From positions 1,674,001 to 1,738,000 of the forward strand of contig NZ_BJOR01000001.1 in the NCBI RefSeq assembly GCF_006540305.1: a stretch of DNA of 64,000 bases, given 5' to 3'. Shown in pieces: positions 1 through 8,166 of this stretch. The translations under genes and the position numbers were made by a program. The notes beneath the pieces were generated by a model, which searched no databases, was not told where the DNA came from, and saw only the letters and a list, made by a program, of their open reading frames with translations. Numbering within the stretch: position 1 is the stretch's first letter; each line of letters begins with the position of its first letter. Source of the DNA: Streptomyces sp. 6-11-2 (lineage in GTDB: Bacteria > Actinomycetota > Actinomycetes > Streptomycetales > Streptomycetaceae).

Positions 1-323
1 CGCCGCGCCGGAAGACCCGCCACGGCACAGAGCATGCGCAGATGGCCACGAACCGTGCGTGCGGGGTGTCCTGGGACGCCGCCCAGGAGAACGCCGACCT
101 CGCGCGGGGGATGGGCGACACGGTGCAGGGGACGACCCCTGAAGTAGGTGATGCCGCAGCCCTGTTGGAGCTCGAGCATGAGTCTGAGCGTCGTCGTCTT
201 ACCCGAGCCCGCCGTTCCGAGGAGGGCGGTGACACGACCCGCGTCCGCTTCGAAGGAAACGTCGTCGACGGAGGGCGGAAGGTCCTTACGGGAATCGCTG
301 GTCAGTCCGAAGGCCTGGATCAC
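1..323 (-). CDS. ABC transporter ATP-binding protein, N-terminal fragment (truncated by window edge)
   Basis: The minus strand from a GTG at 323 reads an open frame that runs off the left edge. It begins VIQAFGLTSDSRKDLPPSV and contains a Walker A loop, LLGTAGSGKTTTLRLML, around residues 34-50, followed by FRGRPLHRVAHPPREVGVLL. This is the start of an ABC nucleotide-binding domain of the drug or lipid exporter type (CcmA/NatA-like), which would hydrolyse ATP to drive a partner permease. The Q-loop, signature motif and Walker B would lie outside the window. A TTG three codons upstream (332) is an alternative start; an in-frame stop lies just beyond it. Substrate and permease partner cannot be seen. 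Confidence 0.85.
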   Translation of the reverse strand, partial: MIQAFGLTSDSRKDLPPSVDDVSFEADAGRVTALLGTAGSGKTTTLRLMLELQQGCGITYFRGRPLHRVAHPPREVGVLLGGVPGHPARTVRGHLRMLCAVAGLPAR

Positions 324-495
324 CCGCAGCAAGATAGCGCGTCATGTCCGGTTTTTCCGGGTATCACGCCTCGCATTCGACAACCGCCGGCGTTACTCGG
401 CTCCCTTCTCCGATGGGGCGACAGGATCGGTTCGGCGGGCCCGGCATCCGACTTGGCGAACGCGCCGACTCACGACGGCGACGGGCGGACGAGGG

Positions 496-1254
496 TCAGA
501 CCTCCGGGCGCAGCATCGGCGGGTTGAGCAGGGTGGCTCCCCCGGCCCGGAAGAGCTGGGCCGGCCGGCCGCCCTGGCGGGTGGTCGTCCCTCCGGTCGG
601 CACGAGGAAGCCCGGGGTGCCCGTCACCTTGCGGTGGAAGTTGCGCGGGTCGAGGGCCACGCCCCACACCCCCTCGTACACACGGCGCAGTTCACCGACG
701 GTGAACTCGGGCGGGCAGAACGCGGTCGCCAGCGAGGAGTACTCGATCTTCGAGCGGGCCCGTTCCACTCCGTCCGCGAGGATCTGGGCGTGATCGAAGG
801 CCAGCGGCGCCACCGGCTCTCCGTCACGGCCGTAGCCGCCCTGTTGCAGCAGTTCCTCCACGGGCGCCCAACGGGCGTGTTCGGCGTCGCCGCCCGCCCG
901 AGGCGCGGGCAGATCGGGAGCCAGGGCGAGGTGAGCGACGCTGACGACCCTCATCCGCGGGTCACGCTTGGGGTCGCCGTAGGTCGCGAGCTGCTCCAGG
1001 TGCGCGCCGTTGTCCTGGACCGGGGCCAACGGGTCGTGCACGCACAGCCCGGTCTCCTCCACCAGTTCCCGCGCCGCCGCCTGCGCCAGATCCTCGTCGG
1101 CCCGTACGAAGCCTCCGGGAAGCGCCCACCGGCCCTGGAACGGCGGCTCACCCCTGCGCACCGCCAACGCGCACAGGGAATGACGACGCACGGTCAGCAC
1201 GACCAGGTCTACAGTGACGGCGAAAGGCGGAAAGGCTGACGGGTCGTAGGGCAT
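496..1254 (-). CDS. Nudix hydrolase-domain protein with NrtR-like C-terminal winged helix
   Basis: A 252-residue protein. A complete Nudix box is visible at about residues 46-69 (GGFVRADEDL... AARELVEETGL), fitting GX5EX7REUXEEXGU. Residues about 165-225 (CPPEFTVGELRRVYEGVWG, then DPRNFHRKV) match the winged-helix domain of NrtR-type proteins. In that family the Nudix part senses or hydrolyses ADP-ribose and the C-terminal part binds DNA at NAD-metabolism genes. No NAD biosynthesis gene is adjacent, so it may be a hydrolase or a regulator acting elsewhere. ATG at 1254 is the first credible start. It follows the DUF4192 gene on the same strand after a 108-bp gap. Confidence 0.9.
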   Translation of the reverse strand: MPYDPSAFPPFAVTVDLVVLTVRRHSLCALAVRRGEPPFQGRWALPGGFVRADEDLAQAAARELVEETGLCVHDPLAPVQDNGAHLEQLATYGDPKRDPRMRVVSVAHLALAPDLPAPRAGGDAEHARWAPVEELLQQGGYGRDGEPVAPLAFDHAQILADGVERARSKIEYSSLATAFCPPEFTVGELRRVYEGVWGVALDPRNFHRKVTGTPGFLVPTGGTTTRQGGRPAQLFRAGGATLLNPPMLRPEV

Positions 1255-1362
1255 GCCGCGATCATAGTCGTCTGCCTGACGATAAACACTCCCTTCGCCG
1301 GTCGCATCGATGGCTGATCCACATCGGTCCTCCGCTCTCCCGCGGGCCCCGCGGGCGTTCGT

Positions 1363-2916
1363 TCACGGACGCTTCCCGGCGGCGCCGCTCCCCCGGTCGG
1401 CACCCGACTTGTCGGCGCCTCGGCGACGCGGACCACCCCGTCCCGAGGTGCGCGTACGCGGACGACCCGGCGTCCTGGAAGGACCCGCGCATGGGCCGTC
1501 GGTCCGCGAGGTCGCGGGGCGCGACCCGACCGGGACGGGTCCGTCCACGCGCCTCCGGCGGCAAGGGCGGGACGGCGGTTCCGGCGCCGTCGGGGCAGCG
1601 CCTCCGTCAGTTCCGATCGCCTCGCGCGGCACCGTGGCGACCGCGTCGGCCCCTGCGGCCGCGTCGTCCCTGGTGATCGGTCCGTCCTGCGGCGTCTCGG
1701 TCCCGACCGCAGCCGCCACCGCACCGGCGTCCGCGGTTTTCGACCGAGCGCGTCCCTGTCGCTCGGCGCGCAGGCAGCGCCGGACCGACTCGGGGTCGAG
1801 CCCCTCGTTGCAGGCCTGGTGCAGGAGGCGGGCGAAGAGGTAGTCGGGGTCCGCTCCCAGCGCCATGGCCAGGGCCTCCCGGGCCTCCAGCTGGTCCCCG
1901 GCGGACCAGGCCACCCAGCCCGCGAGGGTCAGGGGCGCCGCGGCGTGTTCTCCGTACGGGCCGACGCAACGTCGGGCGAGCGCCCGCCACAGCCGCAGCG
2001 CCGGACCTTCCTCGTCTCCCTCCATCCACTCGGCGGCGCGGTCCCGTGTCGTACGGTCCTGGAGGCCCAGGATCAGCGCTGCCGCTTCCTCATGGTCGAG
2101 CAGCTGGTCGTCGCGGAGGTCCGCACGGGCGTCACCGGGCAGGGAAGGCGTCTCGGCGAACCGGGTCATGACGCGCTCGGCGAGCTTCAGGGTCTCCTCG
2201 ACCACCGACGCGCGCTCGACCTCGTCGAGGATCCTGGGCACCAGGGACAGTCCGGCGGTGTCCAGGGCGATCTCCTGTTCCAGGGCCGCGGCGGTCTCCC
2301 AGGGGAGCAGCCTGGCCCGCAGCTCCTTCAGGCTTCCTCTGACCTGGACGCCCGCGTACGCCGCCGCGGCGGCCAGCACGGAGGTGCCGGGCAGTCCCAT
2401 GGGCAGTCCGTCGTCGGGGCAGCAGCCGTCGGTCGGGCAGCAGTACGACCAGAAGCGCCCGTCGGAGATGCACAGCGCCTCGATCACGGGGACGTCGAGG
2501 TGACCGCATTCCGTACGCAGTTTCTGGGCCAGCGGCTCCAGCCGCCGCACGACGTCCCGGCCCGACTCGTCCGCCGCCGGCTCCTGGCAGAGGAAGGCCA
2601 CCATCTGCTCGGGCTTGGCACCCCTGCGCTCGCTGCCCGTGATCAGGCCGTGGGCCAGCTGACGGGCGGCGAAGGGCCAGTCGTCCTTGCTGGCGGGAAT
2701 GCCGAGCCGGGCACGGCCACCGAACCGGCCGCGCCCGCCCCGGCCGTTCAGCGCGACCAGGACGATGCTGTCCTCGGGGCGGTACCCGAGGAGATACGGC
2801 AGGGCGTCGGCGAGCTCGGCGGGAGTGCGGAGGGTGACCTGGTGTTCGGGGGCGGATCCGTCGTACGCGATGTCACCGTTTTCGAAGGATCCTGTCGTTT
2901 CGCTGTGATTCGTCAT
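1363..2916 (-). CDS. DUF4192 domain-containing protein
   Basis: A 517-residue cytoplasmic protein. The N-terminal part, with VTLRTPAELADALPYLLGYRPEDSIVLV at about residues 27-54, is the typical opening of DUF4192, an actinobacterial family of unknown function. The domain continues to about residue 385, with a terminal segment rich in WVAWSAGDQLEAREALAMAL, resembling a helical repeat. The last ~125 residues are low complexity (Ala, Arg, Pro, Thr, Asp) and look disordered. It is divergent from the RecQ-like gene with about 156 bp between starts. No catalytic motif is recognised and I do not assign a function. Confidence 0.88.
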   Translation of the reverse strand: MTNHSETTGSFENGDIAYDGSAPEHQVTLRTPAELADALPYLLGYRPEDSIVLVALNGRGGRGRFGGRARLGIPASKDDWPFAARQLAHGLITGSERRGAKPEQMVAFLCQEPAADESGRDVVRRLEPLAQKLRTECGHLDVPVIEALCISDGRFWSYCCPTDGCCPDDGLPMGLPGTSVLAAAAAYAGVQVRGSLKELRARLLPWETAAALEQEIALDTAGLSLVPRILDEVERASVVEETLKLAERVMTRFAETPSLPGDARADLRDDQLLDHEEAAALILGLQDRTTRDRAAEWMEGDEEGPALRLWRALARRCVGPYGEHAAAPLTLAGWVAWSAGDQLEAREALAMALGADPDYLFARLLHQACNEGLDPESVRRCLRAERQGRARSKTADAGAVAAAVGTETPQDGPITRDDAAAGADAVATVPREAIGTDGGAAPTAPEPPSRPCRRRRVDGPVPVGSRPATSRTDGPCAGPSRTPGRPRTRTSGRGGPRRRGADKSGADRGSGAAGKRP

Positions 2917-3072
2917 GTGCCGACGATCTCGCGGATCGCAAAAGTCCGCTTGGGCCTGTGGACAACTCTGGACGAGGACACGTCAGCCGCAGCCCGCGTT
3001 CCGGCTCCGGCCCGACTGCCGCCCACCTCAGGTCTTTCCCGGTTGTCAGTGCCGTCCTGTTGTATGGGATGC

Positions 3073-5238
3073 ATGGAGCACACGAACAACGCGGACCTCA
3101 GGAAGGCGGCCGACGCGGTCCTCGCCCGTCTGGTCGGCGACGGCACGGGCACGGCCCGACTGCGCGAGGACCAGTGGAAGGCCATCGAGGCCCTGGTCGC
3201 AGACCGGCGCCGGGCCCTGGTCGTGCAGCGCACCGGCTGGGGCAAGTCCGCGGTCTACTTCGTGGCCACCTCCCTGCTCCGGGCGCGCGGAAGCGGCCCC
3301 ACCGTGATCGTCTCCCCGCTGCTCGCCCTCATGCGCAACCAGGTCGAGGCCGCGGCCCGCGCCGGCATCCACGCCCGGACGATCAACTCGGCGAACACCG
3401 AGGAGTGGGACACCGTTCAGGGCGAGATCGCCGAAGGGACGGTCGACGTCCTGCTGGTCAGCCCCGAGCGGCTGAACAACCCGGACTTCCGCGACCAGGT
3501 CCTGCCCAAGCTCGCCGCGGCGACGGGACTGCTCGTGGTGGACGAGGCGCACTGCATCTCCGACTGGGGCCACGACTTCCGCCCGGACTACCGGCGGCTG
3601 CGCACCATGCTCACCGAGCTCCCGCCCGGCGTCCCCGTCCTCGCCACCACCGCCACCGCCAACGCGCGCGTGACCGCGGACGTCGCGGAGCAACTGGGGA
3701 CAGGAGACTCCTTCGACACCCTGGTACTGCGTGGTCCGCTGGACCGGGAGAGCCTCAGCCTGAACGTGCTGCGGCTGCCGGACGCCGTGCACCGGATGGC
3801 CTGGCTCGCCGACCACCTCGGCGAACTGCCGGGTTCCGGAATCGTCTACACGCTCACGGTCGCAGCGGCCGAGGAGGTCACCGCCTTCCTGCGGCAGCGC
3901 GGCCACACGGTCGCGTCCTACACCGGCAAGACGGAGAACGCCGACCGGCAGCAGGCCGAGGAGGACCTGCTCGCGAACAAGGTCAAGGCCCTGGTCGCCA
4001 CCTCGGCGCTGGGCATGGGCTTCGACAAGCCCGACCTCGGTTTCGTCGTGCACCTGGGGTCGCCGTCCTCCCCCATCGCCTACTATCAGCAGGTGGGCCG
4101 CGCGGGCCGTGGCGTGGAGCACGCCGAGGTACTCCTCCTTCCCGGGAAGGAGGACGAGGCGATCTGGGAGTACTTCGCGTCGCTCGCCTTCCCCTCCGAG
4201 GATCTGGTGCGCCGGACCCTCGACGTGCTCGCCCGTGCTGAGGGGTCCCTGTCGCTGCCCGCCCTGGAGCCCCTGGTGGAGCTGCGCCGTTCCCGGCTGG
4301 AGGCGATGCTCAAGGTGCTCGACGTGGACGGAGCGGTCAAGCGGGTCAAGGGCGGCTGGATCGCGACCGGCGGGCCGTGGACGTACGACGCGCAGCGGTA
4401 CGAGTGGGTCGCGCGGCAGCGGGAGGCCGAGCAGCAGGCGATGCGCGAGTACGCGGCGGCGACGGGCTGCCGGATGGAGTTCCTGCAACGCCGGCTCGAC
4501 GACGACAGCGCCAGGCCCTGCGGTCGCTGCGACAACTGCGCGGGCGCCCGCTTCACCGCGGACACCTCCACCGCGGCGCTGGACGCCGCGCGCGTGGACC
4601 TCGGCCGGGCCGGTGTGGAGGTGCAGCCCCGACGCATGTGGCCAACTGGCCTGCCTGCGGTCGGCGTCGACCTCAGGGGGCGTATCCCGGCCGGTGAACA
4701 GGCCACTGAGGGGCGGGCTTTGGGACGTCTCTCGGACATCGGCTGGGGCAACCGGCTGCGGCCGATGCTCGCGTCCCGGACCCCCGACGCTCCCCTGCCG
4801 GAGGACGTGGCGCGTGCGGTGGTGGGCGCACTGGCCGACTGGGCGAAAGGACCCGGCGGCTGGGCCCCGGGCGCGGCGGACGCGGGACCGCGCCCGGTCG
4901 GCGTCGTCACCATGCCCTCTCGCACCCGGCCCCGGCTGATCCACTCCCTGGGCACGCACATCTCGGAGGTCGGCCGTCTGCCGCTGCTGGGCGGCGTGGA
5001 GTACACGCCGGACGCGCGGCGGGTGCCGCGGAGCAACAGCGCCCAGCGTCTGAAGGCCCTGGACGGGGCACTGACCGTACCCCCCGACCTGGTCTCCGCC
5101 CTGGCCGCCCATCCCGGCCCGGTGCTGCTCGTGGACGACTTCACCGAGACCGGCTGGACCCTCGCGGTCGCCGCCCGCCTGCTCAGAAGGGCCGGCGCGA
5201 AGGCGGTGATGCCACTGGTCCTGGCGGTGCAGGGCTGA
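3073..5238 (+). CDS. RecQ-family ATP-dependent DNA helicase with C-terminal PRPP-binding-like motif
   Basis: A 721-residue SF2 helicase. Walker A is RTGWGKS (about 53-59), motif II is DEAH within VVDEAHCISDWGHDFRPDY (about 155), motif III TATAN follows, and motif VI is YQQVGRAGRG (about 335-345). A Cys cluster CGRCDNC at about 483 is the RecQ zinc-binding remnant. No HRDC domain follows. Instead the last ~200 residues end in VLLVDDFTETGWTLAVAARL (684-703), which fits the 13-residue PRPP loop of type I phosphoribosyltransferases. RecQ enzymes unwind DNA 3' to 5' during repair. ATG 3073 (MEHTNN) is preferred; ATG 3064 in the same frame is possible. The open frame extends far upstream, but that part is antisense to the DUF4192 gene. 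Confidence 0.95.
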   Translation: MEHTNNADLRKAADAVLARLVGDGTGTARLREDQWKAIEALVADRRRALVVQRTGWGKSAVYFVATSLLRARGSGPTVIVSPLLALMRNQVEAAARAGIHARTINSANTEEWDTVQGEIAEGTVDVLLVSPERLNNPDFRDQVLPKLAAATGLLVVDEAHCISDWGHDFRPDYRRLRTMLTELPPGVPVLATTATANARVTADVAEQLGTGDSFDTLVLRGPLDRESLSLNVLRLPDAVHRMAWLADHLGELPGSGIVYTLTVAAAEEVTAFLRQRGHTVASYTGKTENADRQQAEEDLLANKVKALVATSALGMGFDKPDLGFVVHLGSPSSPIAYYQQVGRAGRGVEHAEVLLLPGKEDEAIWEYFASLAFPSEDLVRRTLDVLARAEGSLSLPALEPLVELRRSRLEAMLKVLDVDGAVKRVKGGWIATGGPWTYDAQRYEWVARQREAEQQAMREYAAATGCRMEFLQRRLDDDSARPCGRCDNCAGARFTADTSTAALDAARVDLGRAGVEVQPRRMWPTGLPAVGVDLRGRIPAGEQATEGRALGRLSDIGWGNRLRPMLASRTPDAPLPEDVARAVVGALADWAKGPGGWAPGAADAGPRPVGVVTMPSRTRPRLIHSLGTHISEVGRLPLLGGVEYTPDARRVPRSNSAQRLKALDGALTVPPDLVSALAAHPGPVLLVDDFTETGWTLAVAARLLRRAGAKAVMPLVLAVQG

Positions 5239-5258
5239 TGGGACACGTCTGCGTCCCA
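5239..5258 (+). terminator. Weak hairpin after the RecQ-like gene
   Basis: TGGGAC and GTCCCA form a 6-bp stem with an 8-nt loop directly after the stop codon. There is no T-run. It could be a weak terminator, but a stem this short may be chance in GC-rich DNA. Confidence 0.35.
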
Positions 5259-5499
5259 CGTGCACGACGCGGGCGGTCCCAGGAGTCGCGGGGCGAGCGC
5301 CGGGTAGGGATATAAGCCGTGCGTCGCCCGATAACGGCCGGTGCCCTCAATTGCTCGTTGCCGCATCCCAGTTCGACAGGAAGAATTGAAGTCCGCTCCC
5401 CGCACGGCTCAGCCGTTGGCCGGTAGGGCTTTCCTGCGGTGTGCGCTCCCCCGAATCCGATCCCGCCCGCAGTGTGGGCGCGTAGCCGAAGGGAGGAAC

Positions 5500-6114
5500 G
5501 TGACCTTCGGATTCGCTCCGTCCTCGGCGGCATCGTTGTCGACGTCCGCCACCTCCGTCCACCGTGTGCTCGAACCCGCGGAGTGGGCGGCCGCGGGCAT
5601 CCCGCTGCTGCGCAATCCGCGGGAGGTCGTCAGCGGACTGCACGCCCGGCACCACCCCAGGCCCGCCACCGCCGTGGTCGCGGTCCTCGACCTGGACGAG
5701 CGGCTGCGGGCGAGCGCCTCCTTCGCCCGCCGGTCGGCGCCCGCCGACGGCTGGATGTTCCGCAACGCGCTGCTGGCCCAACTGCGCCAGGTCATCCCGC
5801 ACGACCTGCGGCGCCGTACCCCGGTGCGCACCGCCGTACTGCTCTACTGCCGTGACGGGGACGCGCGTTGGACCGAGGAGGACGGAGCCTGGATGTGGGG
5901 ACTGCGTGACGCCTGCACACTGCATGGGCTGCGCTGCGGGGCGTACATCACGCTGACCCGGGACGGCTGGCAGGTCCTCGGCGAGGGCCGCGGGGGCCGA
6001 CGGCCGCACGCGTACTCGCCACCCGAGCCCTTCGGCACCGCCGAGGCTCCGTCCCCGCTGCCACGCACCGGCGGCGCGGCCTCCGAGGTGCTGCGCCGCG
6101 CGGCGGCCCGCTGA
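5500..6114 (+). CDS. Conserved hypothetical protein (possible degenerate RadC/JAB-like fold)
   Basis: A 204-residue protein starting at GTG 5500, chosen because GGGAGG sits 3-8 nt upstream of it. The core (WAAAGIPLLRNPREVVSGLH; AVVAVLDLDERLRASASFAR; RTAVLLYCRDGDARWTEED; GLRCGAYITLTRDGWQVLGE) alternates predicted strands and helices. The order of the strands and the W-E-D-x-x helix faintly recalls the C-terminal MPN/JAB half of RadC-like proteins, but the HxH...D metal ligands are absent. That resemblance is inference only. The C-terminal ~40 residues are Pro/Gly/Ala-rich. I do not assign a function. Confidence 0.8.
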   Translation: MTFGFAPSSAASLSTSATSVHRVLEPAEWAAAGIPLLRNPREVVSGLHARHHPRPATAVVAVLDLDERLRASASFARRSAPADGWMFRNALLAQLRQVIPHDLRRRTPVRTAVLLYCRDGDARWTEEDGAWMWGLRDACTLHGLRCGAYITLTRDGWQVLGEGRGGRRPHAYSPPEPFGTAEAPSPLPRTGGAASEVLRRAAAR

Positions 6115-6238
6115 GGACGGCACGCCCCCGTCGTCCGCTCATGCCTGACGGGCAACCGGAGTACGCACGCCGAAGGCCCCGCCGCCGGTCTTGCGGCGCG
6201 GCGGGCACGACGTCACCTTCTCTCGGCCCCGGACGGGC

Positions 6239-6338
6239 TCAGAACCCCCCGGACGAGCGCAGGACCGCCGGACGGACTGAAGGCCGCACGGACTGGAAGC
6301 CGTACGGGCGCAGGACCGCCGGACGGGCCGGACGCGGC
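6239..6338. repeat. Degenerate CGGACGG-rich repeats in a convergent intergenic region
   Basis: The 224 bp between two converging genes contains many copies of CGGACGG/CGGACGA. A 19-bp element, gcgcaggaccgccggacgg, occurs exactly at 6257-6275 and 6308-6326, 51 bp apart. It looks like local slippage or duplication. No coding frame across it is convincing. A role in transcript termination of the converging genes is possible but unproven. Confidence 0.6.
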
Positions 6339-6968
6339 TCAGACAGCCGCGCCCAGCACCGAGTTGATCTGCTGTGGGTCGCCGCAGACGACCAGCAGCG
6401 CGCCGGCCTTGGTGTGCGCCAGGGACAGGGCCTTGGCACCAGCGGCCTCGGGGCCGCCGTTGACCGCGACCACGACCACGGGGCGGGACGCGGCACGCGA
6501 GGCCACGGCTGCGTCCGTGTAGAACACGTCGTCGCGCGCCTCGTGCTGCGCCCAGTAGGACACCTCACCGAAGGACAGTTCGTGCACGGCCCACGGATGC
6601 GACTCACCGGTGGTGATCACCAGTACGTCGCCGGGGGCACGGCCCGACTCCAGGAGCAGGTCGACCGCTTCCTCGGCGGCGTCGAGCGCGCCGTCCGCGG
6701 AAGCCGGAACGAGTTGGATCTGAGGGGTCGCCGAGGCGGCGGGGGCCGTCGCCCGCGACGGCGCGGGCTTGGCCGGGGCCGACTCCCGCGACACGCGCTG
6801 CGTCGGCGGCGCGGGCCGTGCGGGACCTGGACGACCGGGGCGCGGCGGAGTCGCGGGACGGGGGCCGGGAACGGGGCGGGGGGTCGGCGCGGTACGGCCG
6901 GCGGACGGCGTGACGCGGGGACCCTGGGCACTCTCGTGAATCTGAGGCTCCTCGGGAATGAGAGGCAT
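6339..6968 (-). CDS. Pro/Ala-rich protein with a C-terminal domain resembling the UvrD-type helicase C-terminal fold
   Basis: A 209-residue protein from ATG 6968 (MPLIPEEPQIHESAQGPRV). Residues about 12-85 are Pro/Arg/Ala-rich and look disordered. The C-terminal ~125 residues (QIQLVPASADGALDAAEEAV; LLESGRAPGDVLVITTGESH; HPWAVHELSFGEVSYWAQHE; VVVVAVNGGPEAAGAKALSL; GALLVVCGDPQQINSVLGAA) resemble the last RecA-like subdomain of SF1A helicases, including a GDPQQ stretch, but no ATP-binding N-terminal half exists. It follows rnhB on the same strand with a 68-bp gap. It could be a protein-interaction module derived from a helicase; this is inference. The start is uncertain because no strong ribosome site is visible. 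Confidence 0.75.
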   Translation of the reverse strand: MPLIPEEPQIHESAQGPRVTPSAGRTAPTPRPVPGPRPATPPRPGRPGPARPAPPTQRVSRESAPAKPAPSRATAPAASATPQIQLVPASADGALDAAEEAVDLLLESGRAPGDVLVITTGESHPWAVHELSFGEVSYWAQHEARDDVFYTDAAVASRAASRPVVVVAVNGGPEAAGAKALSLAHTKAGALLVVCGDPQQINSVLGAAV

Positions 6969-7036
6969 GGGCTGATATTTATCAAACGTTGGTGCGGCTC
7001 GCGTGGGCGGGTGGCACTTCGGGCCGAGCGGAACGA

Positions 7037-7738
7037 TCAGAAGTCGAAGCCGAGCTGACCTTCGACCTCCGGAACGCCTCCGTCTGCCCAGACGCGGACC
7101 TTCTTGAGATGCCGCCACCGGGGCAGCGCATCAAGATACGCCCACGACAGCCGGTGGTACGGGGTGGGTCCCCGCTCCTCCAGCGCGGCCTTGTGCACGG
7201 GCGACGGATATCCGGCATTGGCCGCAAAGCCGAAGTCTGCATGCTCGATACCCAGTTCGGCCATCATTTTGTCGCGGTGAACCTTGGCGATCACCGAAGC
7301 CGCCGCGACGGCCACGCACGACTGGTCCCCCTTGATGACCGTACGGACCCTCCAGGGGGCGCCGAGGTAGTCGTGCTTCCCGTCGAGGATGACCGCGTCC
7401 GGGGGGATGGGCAGTGCCTCCAGGGCGCGCACGGCCGCGAGCCGCAGCGCCGCCGTCATCCCCAGGCTGTCGATCTCCTCCGGAGAGGAGTTCCCGAGGG
7501 CGTACGCGGTCACCCACGTCTGCAGTTCCGCCGCGAGTTCGGTGCGTCGCTTGACGGTCAGCAGTTTCGAGTCGGTGAGCCCGACGGGCGGCCGGCGCAG
7601 TCCGGTGACCGCCGCGCAGACGGTGACGGGACCGGCCCAAGCGCCGCGCCCCACCTCGTCGACACCGGCAATGACCTTCGCTCCGGTCGTGGCCCTGAGA
7701 GAGCGCTCGACGGTGTGAGTGGGTGGTTCGTACGGCAT
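7037..7738 (-). CDS. rnhB: Ribonuclease HII
   Basis: A 233-residue enzyme that cleaves RNA in RNA/DNA hybrids and initiates removal of single ribonucleotides from DNA. The metal-binding motif [13 protein letters not shown] lies at about residues 24-36, giving the first Asp-Glu pair. The third acidic residue is in [11 protein letters not shown] and the fourth in the KVHRDKMM helix, as in the family. TDSKLL is also present. ATG 7738 gives the usual short N-terminal extension of actinobacterial RNase HII. The helicase-like hypothetical gene at 6339-6968 lies downstream in the same orientation. Confidence 0.97.
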   Translation of the reverse strand: MPYEPPTHTVERSLRATTGAKVIAGVDEVGRGAWAGPVTVCAAVTGLRRPPVGLTDSKLLTVKRRTELAAELQTWVTAYALGNSSPEEIDSLGMTAALRLAAVRALEALPIPPDAVILDGKHDYLGAPWRVRTVIKGDQSCVAVAAASVIAKVHRDKMMAELGIEHADFGFAANAGYPSPVHKAALEERGPTPYHRLSWAYLDALPRWRHLKKVRVWADGGVPEVEGQLGFDF

Positions 7739-8166
7739 GGCGCCCTTAGCCTACGCTGCGCGGATCCCGCTGCGACACCCCGGTTTCCCGGAGAACCGCG
7801 ACGCCCCGCACCCGGACGGTCAGCGGTCGGTCGGGGCGGCGACGGAACCATCGGCCGACCGGTCATCCCTTGACGATCACGGCCCGCTCATTCGCTCGTG
7901 CACATCCTGGCGTGGTGGGTCATCGCCACCCGGACAACTGCGCACACAAGGCTGTTCGCAGCGTCGGACCCCGCTCCACCCGGCCGCGTTCCAGGGGTGA
8001 CGACCTCCAGAAGAAGCCTGATCGTCGACTCGATCGCCCCTTCGGAGATCACATCTGGAGGCACTCCGCTCACGCTTGATCGCATTCGTGAATCGACATG
8101 CGAAACACGGAGCGGGGACGCCCCGGGCGCTCGCCCCCCGCGCCGGCAACGACCGCGAGCCGGAGG
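7739..8166. other. 428-bp intergenic region, no convincing gene
   Basis: This region lies upstream of rnhB and downstream of the ADP-ribosylglycohydrolase gene, both on the minus strand. It should carry the rnhB promoter, but I see no clear operator or hairpin. A 65-codon minus-strand frame at 7888-8085 (starting ATG, with VISEGAIESTIRLLLEVV) is the only short frame that looks protein-like. It lacks a Shine-Dalgarno sequence and is not called as a gene. Confidence 0.5.

Noticed and set aside
1819..3072. N-terminal extension of the RecQ-type frame
   Set aside because: The frame stays open upstream but lies opposite the DUF4192 gene and has no helicase homology; the conserved start is ATG 3073 or 3064.
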